Positions 1 to 5,799 of a stretch of DNA of 7,325 bases are shown here, piece by piece. The stretch's first letter is position 1; every line of letters begins with the position of its first letter. A program made the position numbers and the translations under genes. A model generated the notes under the pieces. It was not told the origin of the DNA. It worked only from the letters and a program-made list of their open reading frames with translations, and searched no databases. The stretch is taken from NCBI GenBank assembly GCA_001786015.1, contig MFVH01000015.1:1-7325 (forward strand), given 5' to 3'. This stretch comes from Candidatus Nomurabacteria bacterium RIFCSPLOWO2_01_FULL_46_18. GTDB taxonomy: Bacteria > Patescibacteriota > Minisyncoccia > Phycocordibacterales > UBA9973.

Positions 1-186
1 CTGTAAGGGAGACCCCCTACATATAGCTTTGTAGCCATCTACTTGCTTCTCCCGTTTAGATAAACGGGCAAACACTACTTATAATGGTCCGACTTGAGTC
101 GGACCGTAGCTATCTTGTCGCTCAATTGGCTCCCGTTGGAGAAAAACCTCACAACTCAAACTAATAGGCTATCTAAGAAACTACAG
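1..186 (-). ncRNA. structured non-coding RNA of unknown family, 3' end beyond the window
   Basis: No plausible protein is encoded here, but the stretch is rich in helices. On the minus RNA the first bases CUGUAG (186-181) pair with UUACAG (6-1) as a closing stem. The G181-U6 wobble works only in the minus transcript. Inside are an 8-bp perfect hairpin at 86-105 (UCAA loop), a 7-8 bp hairpin at 51-68, a bulged 7-bp hairpin at 135-155 with a U-rich loop, and a 4-bp outer helix 75-78/106-109 around the central hairpin. A promoter (192-219) places the transcription start within a few bases of the closing stem. I saw no RNase P, SRP, tRNA, tmRNA tRNA-like or well-known riboswitch consensus. The size (at least 186 nt) and closing stem would suit a 6S-like RNA, but the several internal hairpins do not look like a 6S rod. 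A long leader or riboswitch for a gene to the left is also possible. Existence is fairly well supported; identity is unknown. Confidence 0.55.
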
Positions 187-191
187 GGGAA

Positions 192-219
192 AGTATAGCA
201 CATTTTAATAAAAAAGCAA
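192..219 (-). promoter_or_regulatory. extended -10 promoter of the non-coding RNA
   Basis: On the minus strand TGCTATACT (200-192) matches the extended -10 form TGNTATAAT with one mismatch. TTGCTT (219-214) lies 16 bases upstream as a -35 box. Predicted initiation at about 184-187 coincides with the first base of the closing helix of the RNA. The -35 box directly abuts the prfA stop codon (220-222), so the RNA can be transcribed independently of prfA. Confidence 0.6.
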
Positions 220-1032
220 TTACTCTTCATTATTCTTTATTTCTTCGGTTTGCAACGTTTCAACAATTGCGCCGATATCCCCCTCCATGATGCGCGGCAG
301 GTTGTGAAAAGATTTTTTGATGCGATGATCGGTCAGACGGTCCTGCGGAAAATTGTAAGTGCGAATTTTTTCGGAGCGGTCGGCGGTACCAATCTGCTCT
401 TTGCGCTCTCCGGCATACTTCTTCGCTTCCTTTTCTTCTTCAAGTTGCTGCAATTTCGCCTCGAGTATTCTCATCGCCTGTTCGCGATTGGCTTGCTGAC
501 TCCGCTCGGAGGTCGAGCGAACGTCGATGCCGGTCGGCTTATGAATGAGACGCACGGCCGTTTCAACTTTATTCACATTCTGCCCGCCCTTTCCGCCGGA
601 GCGAGAATATTCCATTTCGATGTCGGCCGGATTTATTTCAATGCTCACTTTTTTTCTAATCGGCAAGACCGCGACCGAAGCTGTTGAGGTATGCACTCGA
701 CCGTTCTTCTCCGTCGCCGGAATTCTTTGCACTCTATGCACTCCCATTTCGTGGCGCATAATTTTATAAACATTCTGATTCTCTTTACCTTTAACTTCAA
801 AACTTGCTTCCTTGTAGCCGCCGAGCTCGCTTTTTGATTCATAATTAACTTTCCATCGCCATCCTTTAGTTTCCGCGAACTTTTCATACATGTGCGCGAG
901 CTCCCAGGCAAAAAGTGAGGCTTCGTCGCCTCCGGCGCCGGCGCGAACCTCAAGAACTACTTCACTGGTCTCACCCTGGCGGGATTCCGTTTCTACGTTT
1001 GCTTGACTTTTTTTCCACTCTTGCCAATCCAT
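220..1032 (-). CDS. prfA: peptide chain release factor 1, lacking the N-terminal domain
   Basis: Class I release factor that reads UAA and UAG in the ribosomal A site and triggers hydrolysis of peptidyl-tRNA. The 270 residues begin almost directly in the PCRF domain (RAGAGGDEA at 30-38). They carry the RF1-type PxT anticodon-like tripeptide P105-A106-T107, within the conserved HRVQRIPAT stretch, and the catalytic GGQ at 149-151 in [12 protein letters not shown]. The conserved RTYNFPQ-RLTDHR block follows at 224-237. Bacterial RF1 is usually about 355-360 residues, so roughly 80-90 N-terminal residues (domain 1) are absent. This does not look like a wrong start: in-frame TAA TAA codons lie immediately upstream of the ATG, and rpmE ends 6 bases before it. 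No Shine-Dalgarno sequence is visible, so translation is probably coupled to rpmE. The gene ends in TAA. RF2 is excluded by PAT in place of SPF. Confidence 0.95.
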   Translation of the reverse strand: MDWQEWKKSQANVETESRQGETSEVVLEVRAGAGGDEASLFAWELAHMYEKFAETKGWRWKVNYESKSELGGYKEASFEVKGKENQNVYKIMRHEMGVHRVQRIPATEKNGRVHTSTASVAVLPIRKKVSIEINPADIEMEYSRSGGKGGQNVNKVETAVRLIHKPTGIDVRSTSERSQQANREQAMRILEAKLQQLEEEKEAKKYAGERKEQIGTADRSEKIRTYNFPQDRLTDHRIKKSFHNLPRIMEGDIGAIVETLQTEEIKNNEE

Positions 1033-1038
1033 TATTTA

Positions 1039-1257
1039 TTATTTTTTAACTTTAGCAGTTTTCGCGGCTCGCTTCTTGAAACGCTCTACGCGCCCGGCGG
1101 TGTCCATAATTTTCTCATTGCCGGTATAAAACGGGTGGCAAGCACTGCAAATTTCCATTTTAATATCCGAAAGGGTTGAACCGATTTCATACACGGCTCC
1201 GCAGGCGCAAGTTGCCCTGGCTTTCATGTCATATTTCGGATGAATGTCCTTTTTCAT
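1039..1257 (-). CDS. rpmE: 50S ribosomal protein L31 (bL31), zinc-binding form
   Basis: Small protein of the large subunit that bridges to the small-subunit head. The 72 residues open with the diagnostic MKKDIHPKY. They keep the four zinc-ribbon cysteines C17, C19, C37 and C40 and the CHPFYTG signature at 40-46, followed by GRVERFKKR. This makes it the zinc-containing type rather than the cysteine-free paralogue used under zinc limitation. The C-terminal tail is lysine/alanine rich. It lies 23 bases downstream of the transglycosylase gene and 6 bases upstream of prfA, so rpmE and prfA are very likely co-transcribed. No clear Shine-Dalgarno sequence precedes the ATG. A weak TGTTAATCT element 9 bases upstream is too degenerate to call a promoter. 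Confidence 0.96.
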   Translation of the reverse strand: MKKDIHPKYDMKARATCACGAVYEIGSTLSDIKMEICSACHPFYTGNEKIMDTAGRVERFKKRAAKTAKVKK

Positions 1258-1280
1258 TGGATTCTTAGATTAACACGAAT

Positions 1281-2630
1281 TTATCCTTCAAGCAAATCGA
1301 TGTTGGCTTGAATCCCGATTTTTATCCTCTGGACGCTCGCGCTGTATCCACAACTAGCTCCTCCTGAACCATAATATTTGCAGGCGGCGCGATTCTGCGC
1401 GGCCTGGCTTTCCCCGATGCCACCCAAATCGGAAAGATACATGGCGGAGGCATAAAAGGCGTCCAACGGCATCCAAGGATTCGGGGACTTCCCTAAAATA
1501 TTTTGTAAACGCGCCTCAAACAGCTTCCAAGTAGAAGGGATAAATTGCGCCGGGCCCATCGCTCCGCCGTAGCCGGCCACCCCGGCGATTGGACAAGAAA
1601 CGGGAGTTTGAAAAGCATCAAGACCCAGAGCTTTAGTTATGGCAAGGAAAGGTTCAACGTCCCGTCCGGGTTTCATTACATTTGAAAACGGCGTGCCGGT
1701 ATTTTTTCCTACGCCGGCGCCAGTCGCGGTATTAGTAAGAAGACACTGGCCGACGTTCGCGCCAAGATTGCTCTCCTGGGTAAGAACCGCCAAAAGAAAC
1801 GCGGGGTCGACTCCGAATCGCGCCTTCACTTCATTGGCATACAGAAGAGCGGTGCCGAATTCAATTTTTTGGGTGGTGTTGGCGAGCGGAAAGAGGGCGC
1901 TTCTTATTCTCGCGGCGCGGGCGGCTTTTTCGGCGGCTAATTTCTGATACTCGACTTCTTTTTGCTTGGAAATGGCGAGGAGCTGTTTCTTCTCCGTTTC
2001 CGACTGAGCGACTTTTTTCTGCGCGCCCTCCAGTTCGGCTCTGACGTCGGTTTCTTTATCTTGTTTTACTTCCAGATCTTTTTTTTCCGCTTCGGTTAAA
2101 GTTTTAATGCCTCGTAGTTCGTCCACCGCTATCTTGACCGCTTTCTTGATCGAGGCATAGGACTCGAGATCGCTGTAAAAATCGGAAACACTGCTATCCG
2201 AGAGAATCAAATGCATAATATTTTCTCCATCAAATTCGTTGGTGTTGCGCAAGAGCTGGGCGATCGATTCGTACTGGCGTTTGATTTTTTCTTCCAAGCT
2301 TTCGATCCTGGAGGTTTTCTCTTTGATTGAAACTTTGAGCTGGGCGATCGCCAGCGACCTCGCTTTTATCTTGGTCTTCAAGGCGTTGATCTGGCTGGTT
2401 AAATAATTTACGTCGCCCTGGATAGTGCCGGTATTCTTCTGCTGTTCCTGTTGCTTTTTCAAAAGCTGAGCGAGTTCTGCTTCAATTTGAGCCAACTCCT
2501 TTTTGCAGTAATTTTTATCCGCCTCGGAAGAAGATGTAGTGATTTTCAAGCAATCGACCGCCGAAAAAGCGGAATTGACCAGAAGCAACGAAACTGCAAT
2601 TAAAAATATTATGGTTACCTTTTTAACCAT
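1281..2630 (-). CDS. secreted PcsB/EnvC-like coiled-coil protein with C-terminal MltB-type lytic transglycosylase domain
   Basis: Predicted cell-wall enzyme that cleaves the MurNAc-GlcNAc bond of peptidoglycan, acting outside the membrane. Residues 1-24 form a Sec signal peptide (lysines, a hydrophobic core, then AFSA before V25). Residues about 40-130 and 160-245 are long K/E/Q-rich coiled coils. Between them a segment around 128-160 resembles the PcsB/EnvC hinge (LLRNTNEFDG, then SVSDFYSDLESYASI). The C-terminal domain (about 252-449) has the catalytic glutamate E286 in LTQESNLG and the MltB-family signature GAMGPAQFIPSTW at 356-368. Four cysteines, C296, C346, C417 and C427, could form two disulfides. 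In PcsB/EnvC proteins the coiled coil docks on FtsEX; whether it does here is inference. The start is ATG, with a TATAAT box 7 bases upstream, so the mRNA is probably leaderless. Substrate and bond specificity are inferred from family only. Confidence 0.88.
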   Translation of the reverse strand: MVKKVTIIFLIAVSLLLVNSAFSAVDCLKITTSSSEADKNYCKKELAQIEAELAQLLKKQQEQQKNTGTIQGDVNYLTSQINALKTKIKARSLAIAQLKVSIKEKTSRIESLEEKIKRQYESIAQLLRNTNEFDGENIMHLILSDSSVSDFYSDLESYASIKKAVKIAVDELRGIKTLTEAEKKDLEVKQDKETDVRAELEGAQKKVAQSETEKKQLLAISKQKEVEYQKLAAEKAARAARIRSALFPLANTTQKIEFGTALLYANEVKARFGVDPAFLLAVLTQESNLGANVGQCLLTNTATGAGVGKNTGTPFSNVMKPGRDVEPFLAITKALGLDAFQTPVSCPIAGVAGYGGAMGPAQFIPSTWKLFEARLQNILGKSPNPWMPLDAFYASAMYLSDLGGIGESQAAQNRAACKYYGSGGASCGYSASVQRIKIGIQANIDLLEG

Positions 2631-2637
2631 ATCTTTT

Positions 2638-2646
2638 ATTATAGCA
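2638..2646 (-). promoter_or_regulatory. extended -10 promoter of the transglycosylase gene, leaderless start predicted
   Basis: On the minus strand TGCTATAAT is a perfect TGNTATAAT extended -10 box. It ends 7 bases before the ATG at 2630, placing initiation at or next to the A of the start codon. It lies between the rplY stop (2650-2652) and the gene, with no good -35 box, which is tolerable for an extended -10 promoter. Confidence 0.6.
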
Positions 2647-2649
2647 TAA

Positions 2650-3360
2650 TTATTTCTTCTCCTTTTTTTCGGGTTTTTTCCCGACGCTTTTATCCCCCGA
2701 CGTTACGTCGGGGCTTTCGGGCGTCGGAGCTGCTTCACCTTCCTCTTCTTTCTTCCCCTTCTTCTCAACCTCAATTGCGGAGAGGTCAACCGGCGGGGCT
2801 TCTTCTTCTTTTTCTTCCACTTGCTGAATAATCGAAGCGACGACGGCTTCCGGATTGTCGATAATCACCACTCCGGAGGGAATTTTAATATCAGAAATAA
2901 AAATATTATCTTCCAGGGTTTTGAGTTTGGAAATATCAACCGAAAGATTGTGCGGGAGATCCTTCGGCAGGGCTTCAACCTCGACTTCGTGAAGCACTTT
3001 CACCAGATTTCCCAATCCGTTCTTGACCGCGTCCGATACGCCCTCATATTCCAGTGACACTTTGACCTTTATTTTTTTGGTCATGTCAATTGCCAGAAAA
3101 TCCACGTGAATCGGCTCATCGGTAATCGGATCAACTTGCACTTCATGGATCAGGGCGTCGATATCGCCTTCGGGCGCTTTGACGACAACCGCGCTAGATT
3201 CGCCAGCGTCACGCCAGACTTTTTTAAATTGGATAGTGGAAATGGCGACGGGGGTGCTCTTTTTGCCCGCGCCGTAATAAACCGCCGGAATTGAGCCGCT
3301 CTTCCGAAGCGCGCGCGGCTTTTGCGCTGTATTTCTTTTTTCGGCGTTAATTATAAACAT
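2650..3360 (-). CDS. rplY: 50S ribosomal protein L25, CTC/TL5 form (bL25)
   Basis: 5S rRNA-binding protein of the large subunit. Residues 1-90 form the L25 domain (NAEKRN, ALRKSGSIPAVYYG at 17-30, HEVQVDPITDEPIHVDF at 72-88). Residues about 95-185 form the TL5/CTC C-terminal beta domain (GLGNLVKVLHEVEVEALPKDLPHNLSVD region, DIKIPSG). The last 50 residues are a low-complexity E/K/P tail. The length of 236 fits the CTC form, not the short 95-residue enterobacterial form. The ATG is 7 bases from a TATAAT box, so the mRNA appears leaderless. It follows the FAD oxidase by 36 bases but has its own promoter there. A nested palindrome sits in the tail-coding part (2681-2727). Confidence 0.95.
   Translation of the reverse strand: MFIINAEKRNTAQKPRALRKSGSIPAVYYGAGKKSTPVAISTIQFKKVWRDAGESSAVVVKAPEGDIDALIHEVQVDPITDEPIHVDFLAIDMTKKIKVKVSLEYEGVSDAVKNGLGNLVKVLHEVEVEALPKDLPHNLSVDISKLKTLEDNIFISDIKIPSGVVIIDNPEAVVASIIQQVEEKEEEAPPVDLSAIEVEKKGKKEEEGEAAPTPESPDVTSGDKSVGKKPEKKEKK
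2681..2727. repeat. nested G+C-rich palindrome inside the 3' end of rplY
   Basis: An inner perfect hairpin at 2695-2713 (CCCCGACG, 3-base loop, CGTCGGGG) is enclosed by an outer 7-bp stem, CCGACGC at 2681-2687 with GCGTCGG at 2721-2727. It stays in frame and encodes residues about 212-227 of the disordered tail. Such a structure in the mRNA could slow degradation or ribosomes. No U-run follows on the minus transcript, so it is not a terminator. Confidence 0.7.
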
Positions 3361-3367
3361 GAAGAAG

Positions 3368-3395
3368 ATTATATCGGAAAAATTCGAAAATGCAA
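3368..3395 (-). promoter_or_regulatory. sigma-70-type promoter of rplY, leaderless start predicted
   Basis: On the minus strand a consensus TATAAT (3373-3368) lies 16 bases downstream of TTGCAT (3395-3390). Only 7 bases separate the -10 box from the ATG at 3360, so the transcript should begin at or about one base before the start codon. This is the best -35/-10 pair in the window. Confidence 0.7.
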
Positions 3396-3396
3396 A

Positions 3397-5064
3397 TTAT
3401 ACTCCATGCTTGATATGATGTTCTTCCGCAATATGCGATACAATATATTCTTTGGTCCCCGGGCCGCCTTCCACCGGAATTTTTTTGCCGGGGTTGAAAA
3501 TATTTTTCGGATCGAAAATTTGCTTAACTTTTTTAAAAATATTCACCATTTCTTTCCCGTACATCTTCTCCAAGTATGGAGTGCGAATAATACCGTCGTT
3601 GTGTTCGGCGGTGATCGAGCCGTGGTATTTCAAAACCAGATCGTAGACTTTCTCCGACAGTTCATTTATCACTTGGGGAACATCCGGTCGAGAAAAATCC
3701 ATCAGTGGAATGATATGAAAATTCCCGTCGCCGGCGTGGCCGGCGATCGTGTAGATCAATTTGTACTCTCCCAAAATCCGATTGAGTTCCGGCAGAAACT
3801 TCGGCAAAAATTCCGGACGGACAATAATGTCATCAATAAAGGGGGCAGTGCGCTTGCCTTTAATGTGCTTCCGGAGGAGATTGAAACTCTCTCTTCGGAT
3901 ATCCCAATATTTGCTTGCCTCATTCCCGTCTTTGGTAACGTGAACTTTCACTTGAAAGTTCTTTATTTTCTCGATCATTTTTTCACATTTATAATTTAAG
4001 TTCCGCTTATCTTCTTCGGCAAATTCAACTAAAAGTACCAATTTCGGAAATCCCCCCCGAAGCATCATTTTGAATTCCGGGAGAAAGCTCCAGAAAAATT
4101 TAACTATTCCTAAAAATCCTTTATTTTTTAAAAATTCCCGGAAAAACTTGATCGCCAGCCAGAGCGTTTTATCGTCGTAAGCTTCAAGCGCCTCCGGCTT
4201 CTCTTCCAATATCTCACCGACCAAGCGCCCGAGTGGCTCCAGATCTCGCATAAAAATAACCACCAACTTTGAGAATTTAGCGACCGGCACCAGTTTAAAA
4301 GTGATCTCGGTCGCGATTCCGAGCGTCCCCTGCGAACCGACCAAGAGCTTATTTAGATCAAAAATATTATCTTTTATCACATTCCATAGATAATAGCCAG
4401 CCGAATTTTTATGTACATTCGGCTTGGCAAGTTTTATTTCTTCTTTGTTTTGTTTAATGAGCTCATAAATTTTTTTATATATTTCTTCTTTTTGGGAAAT
4501 TTCATTTACAGAAAAAGGCTTTACGGTTCTTTCAATGCCATCCGCAAAAACAACTTTCGATTCCAAAATATAGTCTTCGGCTTTTCCGTATTTAAGTGTT
4601 TTCTCTCCGGCGGAATTATTGCCGAACATTCCCCCCATCGCGTTCATCGACTTCGAAGCCGTATAGCACGGCAGAATCAGCCCCTTGGCGAGGGTAATCT
4701 TTTCAAAATCGCGATAGAACATGCCGGGTTCGACCGTGATCTTATCGCCATCGAAAGTCACCATCTTATTCATGTATTTAGTGAAATCCAAAATTATTGA
4801 TTCCCCGATCGCCCCGCCGGACATATCGGTGCCGGCGCAACGGGCGGTAATAGAGAGACCCGCCCCGCCTTTGGCGGGGTCAAGATACTTTTCTTTATTC
4901 TCGGAAACCCATTCGACCAAATTCACCACATCATCGCTGTCGAGCGGAAAGAGCACCAAGCGGGGTCGGACTTCAAAAATACTCGCGTCTTTGGAATACT
5001 TCGCCAGCGTCTCTTCGCTGTCATCCGCAACTCCCTTAAAAAATTTTAAAATTTCTTCTTTCAC
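3397..5064 (-). CDS. FAD-binding oxidase of the GlcD / D-lactate dehydrogenase family
   Basis: Flavoprotein expected to oxidise a 2-hydroxy acid such as D-lactate or glycolate. Residues about 30-260 are the FAD_binding_4 (PCMH-type) domain: RPRLVLFP at 33-40, RCAGTDMSGG at 75-84, GGMFGNNSAGEKTLKYGK at 144-161 and GSQGTLGIATEI at 243-254. The C-terminal FAD-oxidase domain has AGHAGDGNFHIIP at 441-453, AEHNDGIIRTPYL at 486-498 and FDPKNIFNPGKK at 517-528. A hydrophobic aromatic stretch at about 315-330 may touch the membrane. No Fe-S cluster domain is fused. The start is GTG: an overlapping ATG 5 bases upstream is out of frame and meets TGA at once, and an in-frame TGA lies 5 codons upstream of the GTG. 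An extended -10 box 7 bases upstream supports this start. Residues 61-70 contain a palindrome-encoded insert. Substrate and electron acceptor cannot be read from sequence. Confidence 0.9.
   Translation of the reverse strand: MKEEILKFFKGVADDSEETLAKYSKDASIFEVRPRLVLFPLDSDDVVNLVEWVSENKEKYLDPAKGGAGLSITARCAGTDMSGGAIGESIILDFTKYMNKMVTFDGDKITVEPGMFYRDFEKITLAKGLILPCYTASKSMNAMGGMFGNNSAGEKTLKYGKAEDYILESKVVFADGIERTVKPFSVNEISQKEEIYKKIYELIKQNKEEIKLAKPNVHKNSAGYYLWNVIKDNIFDLNKLLVGSQGTLGIATEITFKLVPVAKFSKLVVIFMRDLEPLGRLVGEILEEKPEALEAYDDKTLWLAIKFFREFLKNKGFLGIVKFFWSFLPEFKMMLRGGFPKLVLLVEFAEEDKRNLNYKCEKMIEKIKNFQVKVHVTKDGNEASKYWDIRRESFNLLRKHIKGKRTAPFIDDIIVRPEFLPKFLPELNRILGEYKLIYTIAGHAGDGNFHIIPLMDFSRPDVPQVINELSEKVYDLVLKYHGSITAEHNDGIIRTPYLEKMYGKEMVNIFKKVKQIFDPKNIFNPGKKIPVEGGPGTKEYIVSHIAEEHHIKHGV
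4863..4879. repeat. short palindrome inserted in the FAD oxidase coding sequence
   Basis: CCCCGCC, TTT, GGCGGGG is a perfect 7-bp hairpin. Partial outer complementarity of GACC and GGTC extends the element to about 4857-4881. It encodes residues 62-68 (DPAKGGA) just before the conserved LSITAR-AGTDM segment, where I would expect a shorter loop. It is much more G+C rich than its surroundings, suggesting a mobile or propagating in-frame palindrome. Confidence 0.65.
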
Positions 5065-5071
5065 TTCATTA

Positions 5072-5080
5072 ATTATATCA
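5072..5080 (-). promoter_or_regulatory. extended -10 promoter of the FAD oxidase gene, leaderless start predicted
   Basis: On the minus strand TGATATAAT is a perfect extended -10 box. It ends 7 bases before the GTG at 5064 and overlaps the last codons and TAA stop of the upstream membrane hydrolase gene. The -35 region is poor (TTTCTT near 5100). Confidence 0.6.
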
Positions 5081-5513
5081 GAACGTAAATAAGTAAGAAA
5101 AAAAGTGCAAAAACGAATTCTGACTTTGAAAAATATCCAATCGGTCCCCGGAGGTTAATTTTTTTATTGGGGAAAAATGGAAAATAATCCGCATCATCCA
5201 GCGCATCTAAAATTAAATGGCTTAAATATGCCAAACCCACAATCAAACCCGTTTGTAAATTAATAAACGCGGAAGTTCCTGTTATTAAAATAAAAACAAA
5301 AAAATTGTGGAGAAAGTACCTTTGGTCGCCGTAAGGATCATTTTTATCGGTCAAGGTTCGCCATAACTCTTTGGGTCTAAATAAAATTTTGGCCTTTGTA
5401 TAAGAAAAAATATGATCAGCATCAACGAGAACTGCTCCAGCAAGAGATAAAGAATAATTGCCGGTAATTTTTCCTAAAACCAGGCCAGCCATTAGATGTG
5501 TCGGCAGTGTCAT
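5073..5513 (-). CDS. YdjM-like membrane-bound putative metal-dependent hydrolase
   Basis: Integral membrane protein of a family annotated as metal-dependent hydrolase (YdjM/DUF457 type); the reaction is not established. The 146 residues show the histidine/aspartate pattern of the family: PTHLMAGLVLG at 4-14 (H6), DADH at 31-34, H69 in RYFLHN and SHLILDALDDAD at 98-109. Hydrophobic segments cover about 20-31, 71-101 and 132-146. The last ends at the stop codon, so the protein is short or minimally trimmed at its C-terminus. It follows the regulator gene by only 4 bases, yet it has its own -10 box (TAGAAT) 6 bases before the ATG within an operator-like repeat. This suggests control by that regulator. 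No ribosome binding site is visible. It ends in TAA, 8 bases before the FAD oxidase GTG. I am sure of the family resemblance, not of the function. Confidence 0.75.
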   Translation of the reverse strand: MTLPTHLMAGLVLGKITGNYSLSLAGAVLVDADHIFSYTKAKILFRPKELWRTLTDKNDPYGDQRYFLHNFFVFILITGTSAFINLQTGLIVGLAYLSHLILDALDDADYFPFFPNKKINLRGPIGYFSKSEFVFALFFLLIYVLI

Positions 5514-5517
5514 AATT

Positions 5518-5793
5518 TCATTCTAACGTTCTAACGAACTTTAGAACGAGATTACCGCGTCTAGTAAGCGTGTGTCTTACTAACTTATCCTCATTTCGTT
5601 TCATCACCAAGCCTGCAATAGTCATCTTGTGAATGTGCGCAGAAATGTTCTTGAAATCTGACTTCACTCTTTCAGATATCTCAATAAGAGAAAGTTCCGG
5701 CTCCTTGCTTAATAACTTCAAAATTTGCAGTCTTCGATGGCTGGCGAATCCTTTTACTATTCTTTCCAATTCCCTGTTTGTTTTCTTTCTCAT
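5518..5793 (-). CDS. small winged-helix transcriptional regulator (ArsR-like)
   Basis: A 91-residue DNA-binding protein made of little more than a winged helix-turn-helix. The helix bundle starts at about 8-30 (ERIVKGFASHRRLQILKLL). The first HTH helix is at about 34-43 (LSLIEISERV), the recognition helix at about 47-62 (FKNISAHIHKMTIAGL) and the wing at 64-78 (MKRNEDKLVRHTLTR). This is the ArsR-type layout. There is no cysteine, so a thiol or cysteine-metal sensor is unlikely. Histidines 19, 53, 55 and 74 are the only obvious ligands. It lies 35 bases after the peptidase E-like gene and 4 bases before the membrane hydrolase. A 22-bp dyad upstream of its ATG recurs at its own 3' end, before the hydrolase, so autoregulation and control of the neighbour are inferred. 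It is the only complete gene here ending in TGA. Confidence 0.85.
   Translation of the reverse strand: MRKKTNRELERIVKGFASHRRLQILKLLSKEPELSLIEISERVKSDFKNISAHIHKMTIAGLVMKRNEDKLVRHTLTRRGNLVLKFVRTLE
5520..5551 (-). promoter_or_regulatory. operator/promoter module upstream of the membrane hydrolase
   Basis: The + strand has CGTTCTA (5527-5533), 8 bases, then TAGAACG (5542-5548), a perfect 7-bp dyad. TTCTAACG is also repeated in tandem at 5521-5536. On the minus strand TAGAAT (5525-5520) is a 5/6 match to a -10 box, 6 bases before the ATG at 5513. The module overlaps the codons for the last 10 residues of the regulator. It matches the module at 5800-5831 at 24 of 32 bases, in the same register to the start codon. 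Confidence 0.6.
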
Positions 5794-5799
5794 TTTCTT

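Noticed and set aside
1..186. tmRNA 3' part on the minus strand
   Set aside because: Some short stretches (GUAG and AUGUAGG-like) recall tmRNA. However, the promoter at 192-219 leaves no room for the tmRNA 5' half, and neither a tag reading frame nor a tRNA-like end is visible.
1258..1280. Extended -10-like TGTTAATCT before rpmE
   Set aside because: Only about three of six -10 positions match and the distance to ATG (9) differs from the other leaderless starts. rpmE may simply be read from the upstream promoter.
2670..2683. Hairpin CGGG-T6-CCCG near the end of rplY as a terminator
   Set aside because: The stem is only 4 bp, and on the minus transcript it is followed by A residues, not U. 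It lies inside the coding sequence.
3729..3745. Perfect 7-bp inverted repeat CGCCGGC-GTG-GCCGGCG in the FAD oxidase gene
   Set aside because: It encodes the conserved AGHAGDG motif, where two Ala-Gly pairs use the same GCC GGC codons. Protein conservation explains the symmetry.
3322..3999. 225-codon plus-strand open frame
   Set aside because: It is antisense to rplY and the FAD oxidase, has no family resemblance and is rich in F/N/H typical of shadow frames. The minus-strand genes have clear motifs and promoters.
4411..4800. 129-codon plus-strand open frame with hydrophobic start
   Set aside because: Antisense of the conserved FAD domain; its composition follows from A+T-rich lysine and glutamate codons on the other strand.
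3397..5064. ATG at 5067-5069 as start of the FAD oxidase
   Set aside because: It is in another frame and reaches TGA after two codons. The GTG at 5064 is in frame and correctly spaced from the promoter.
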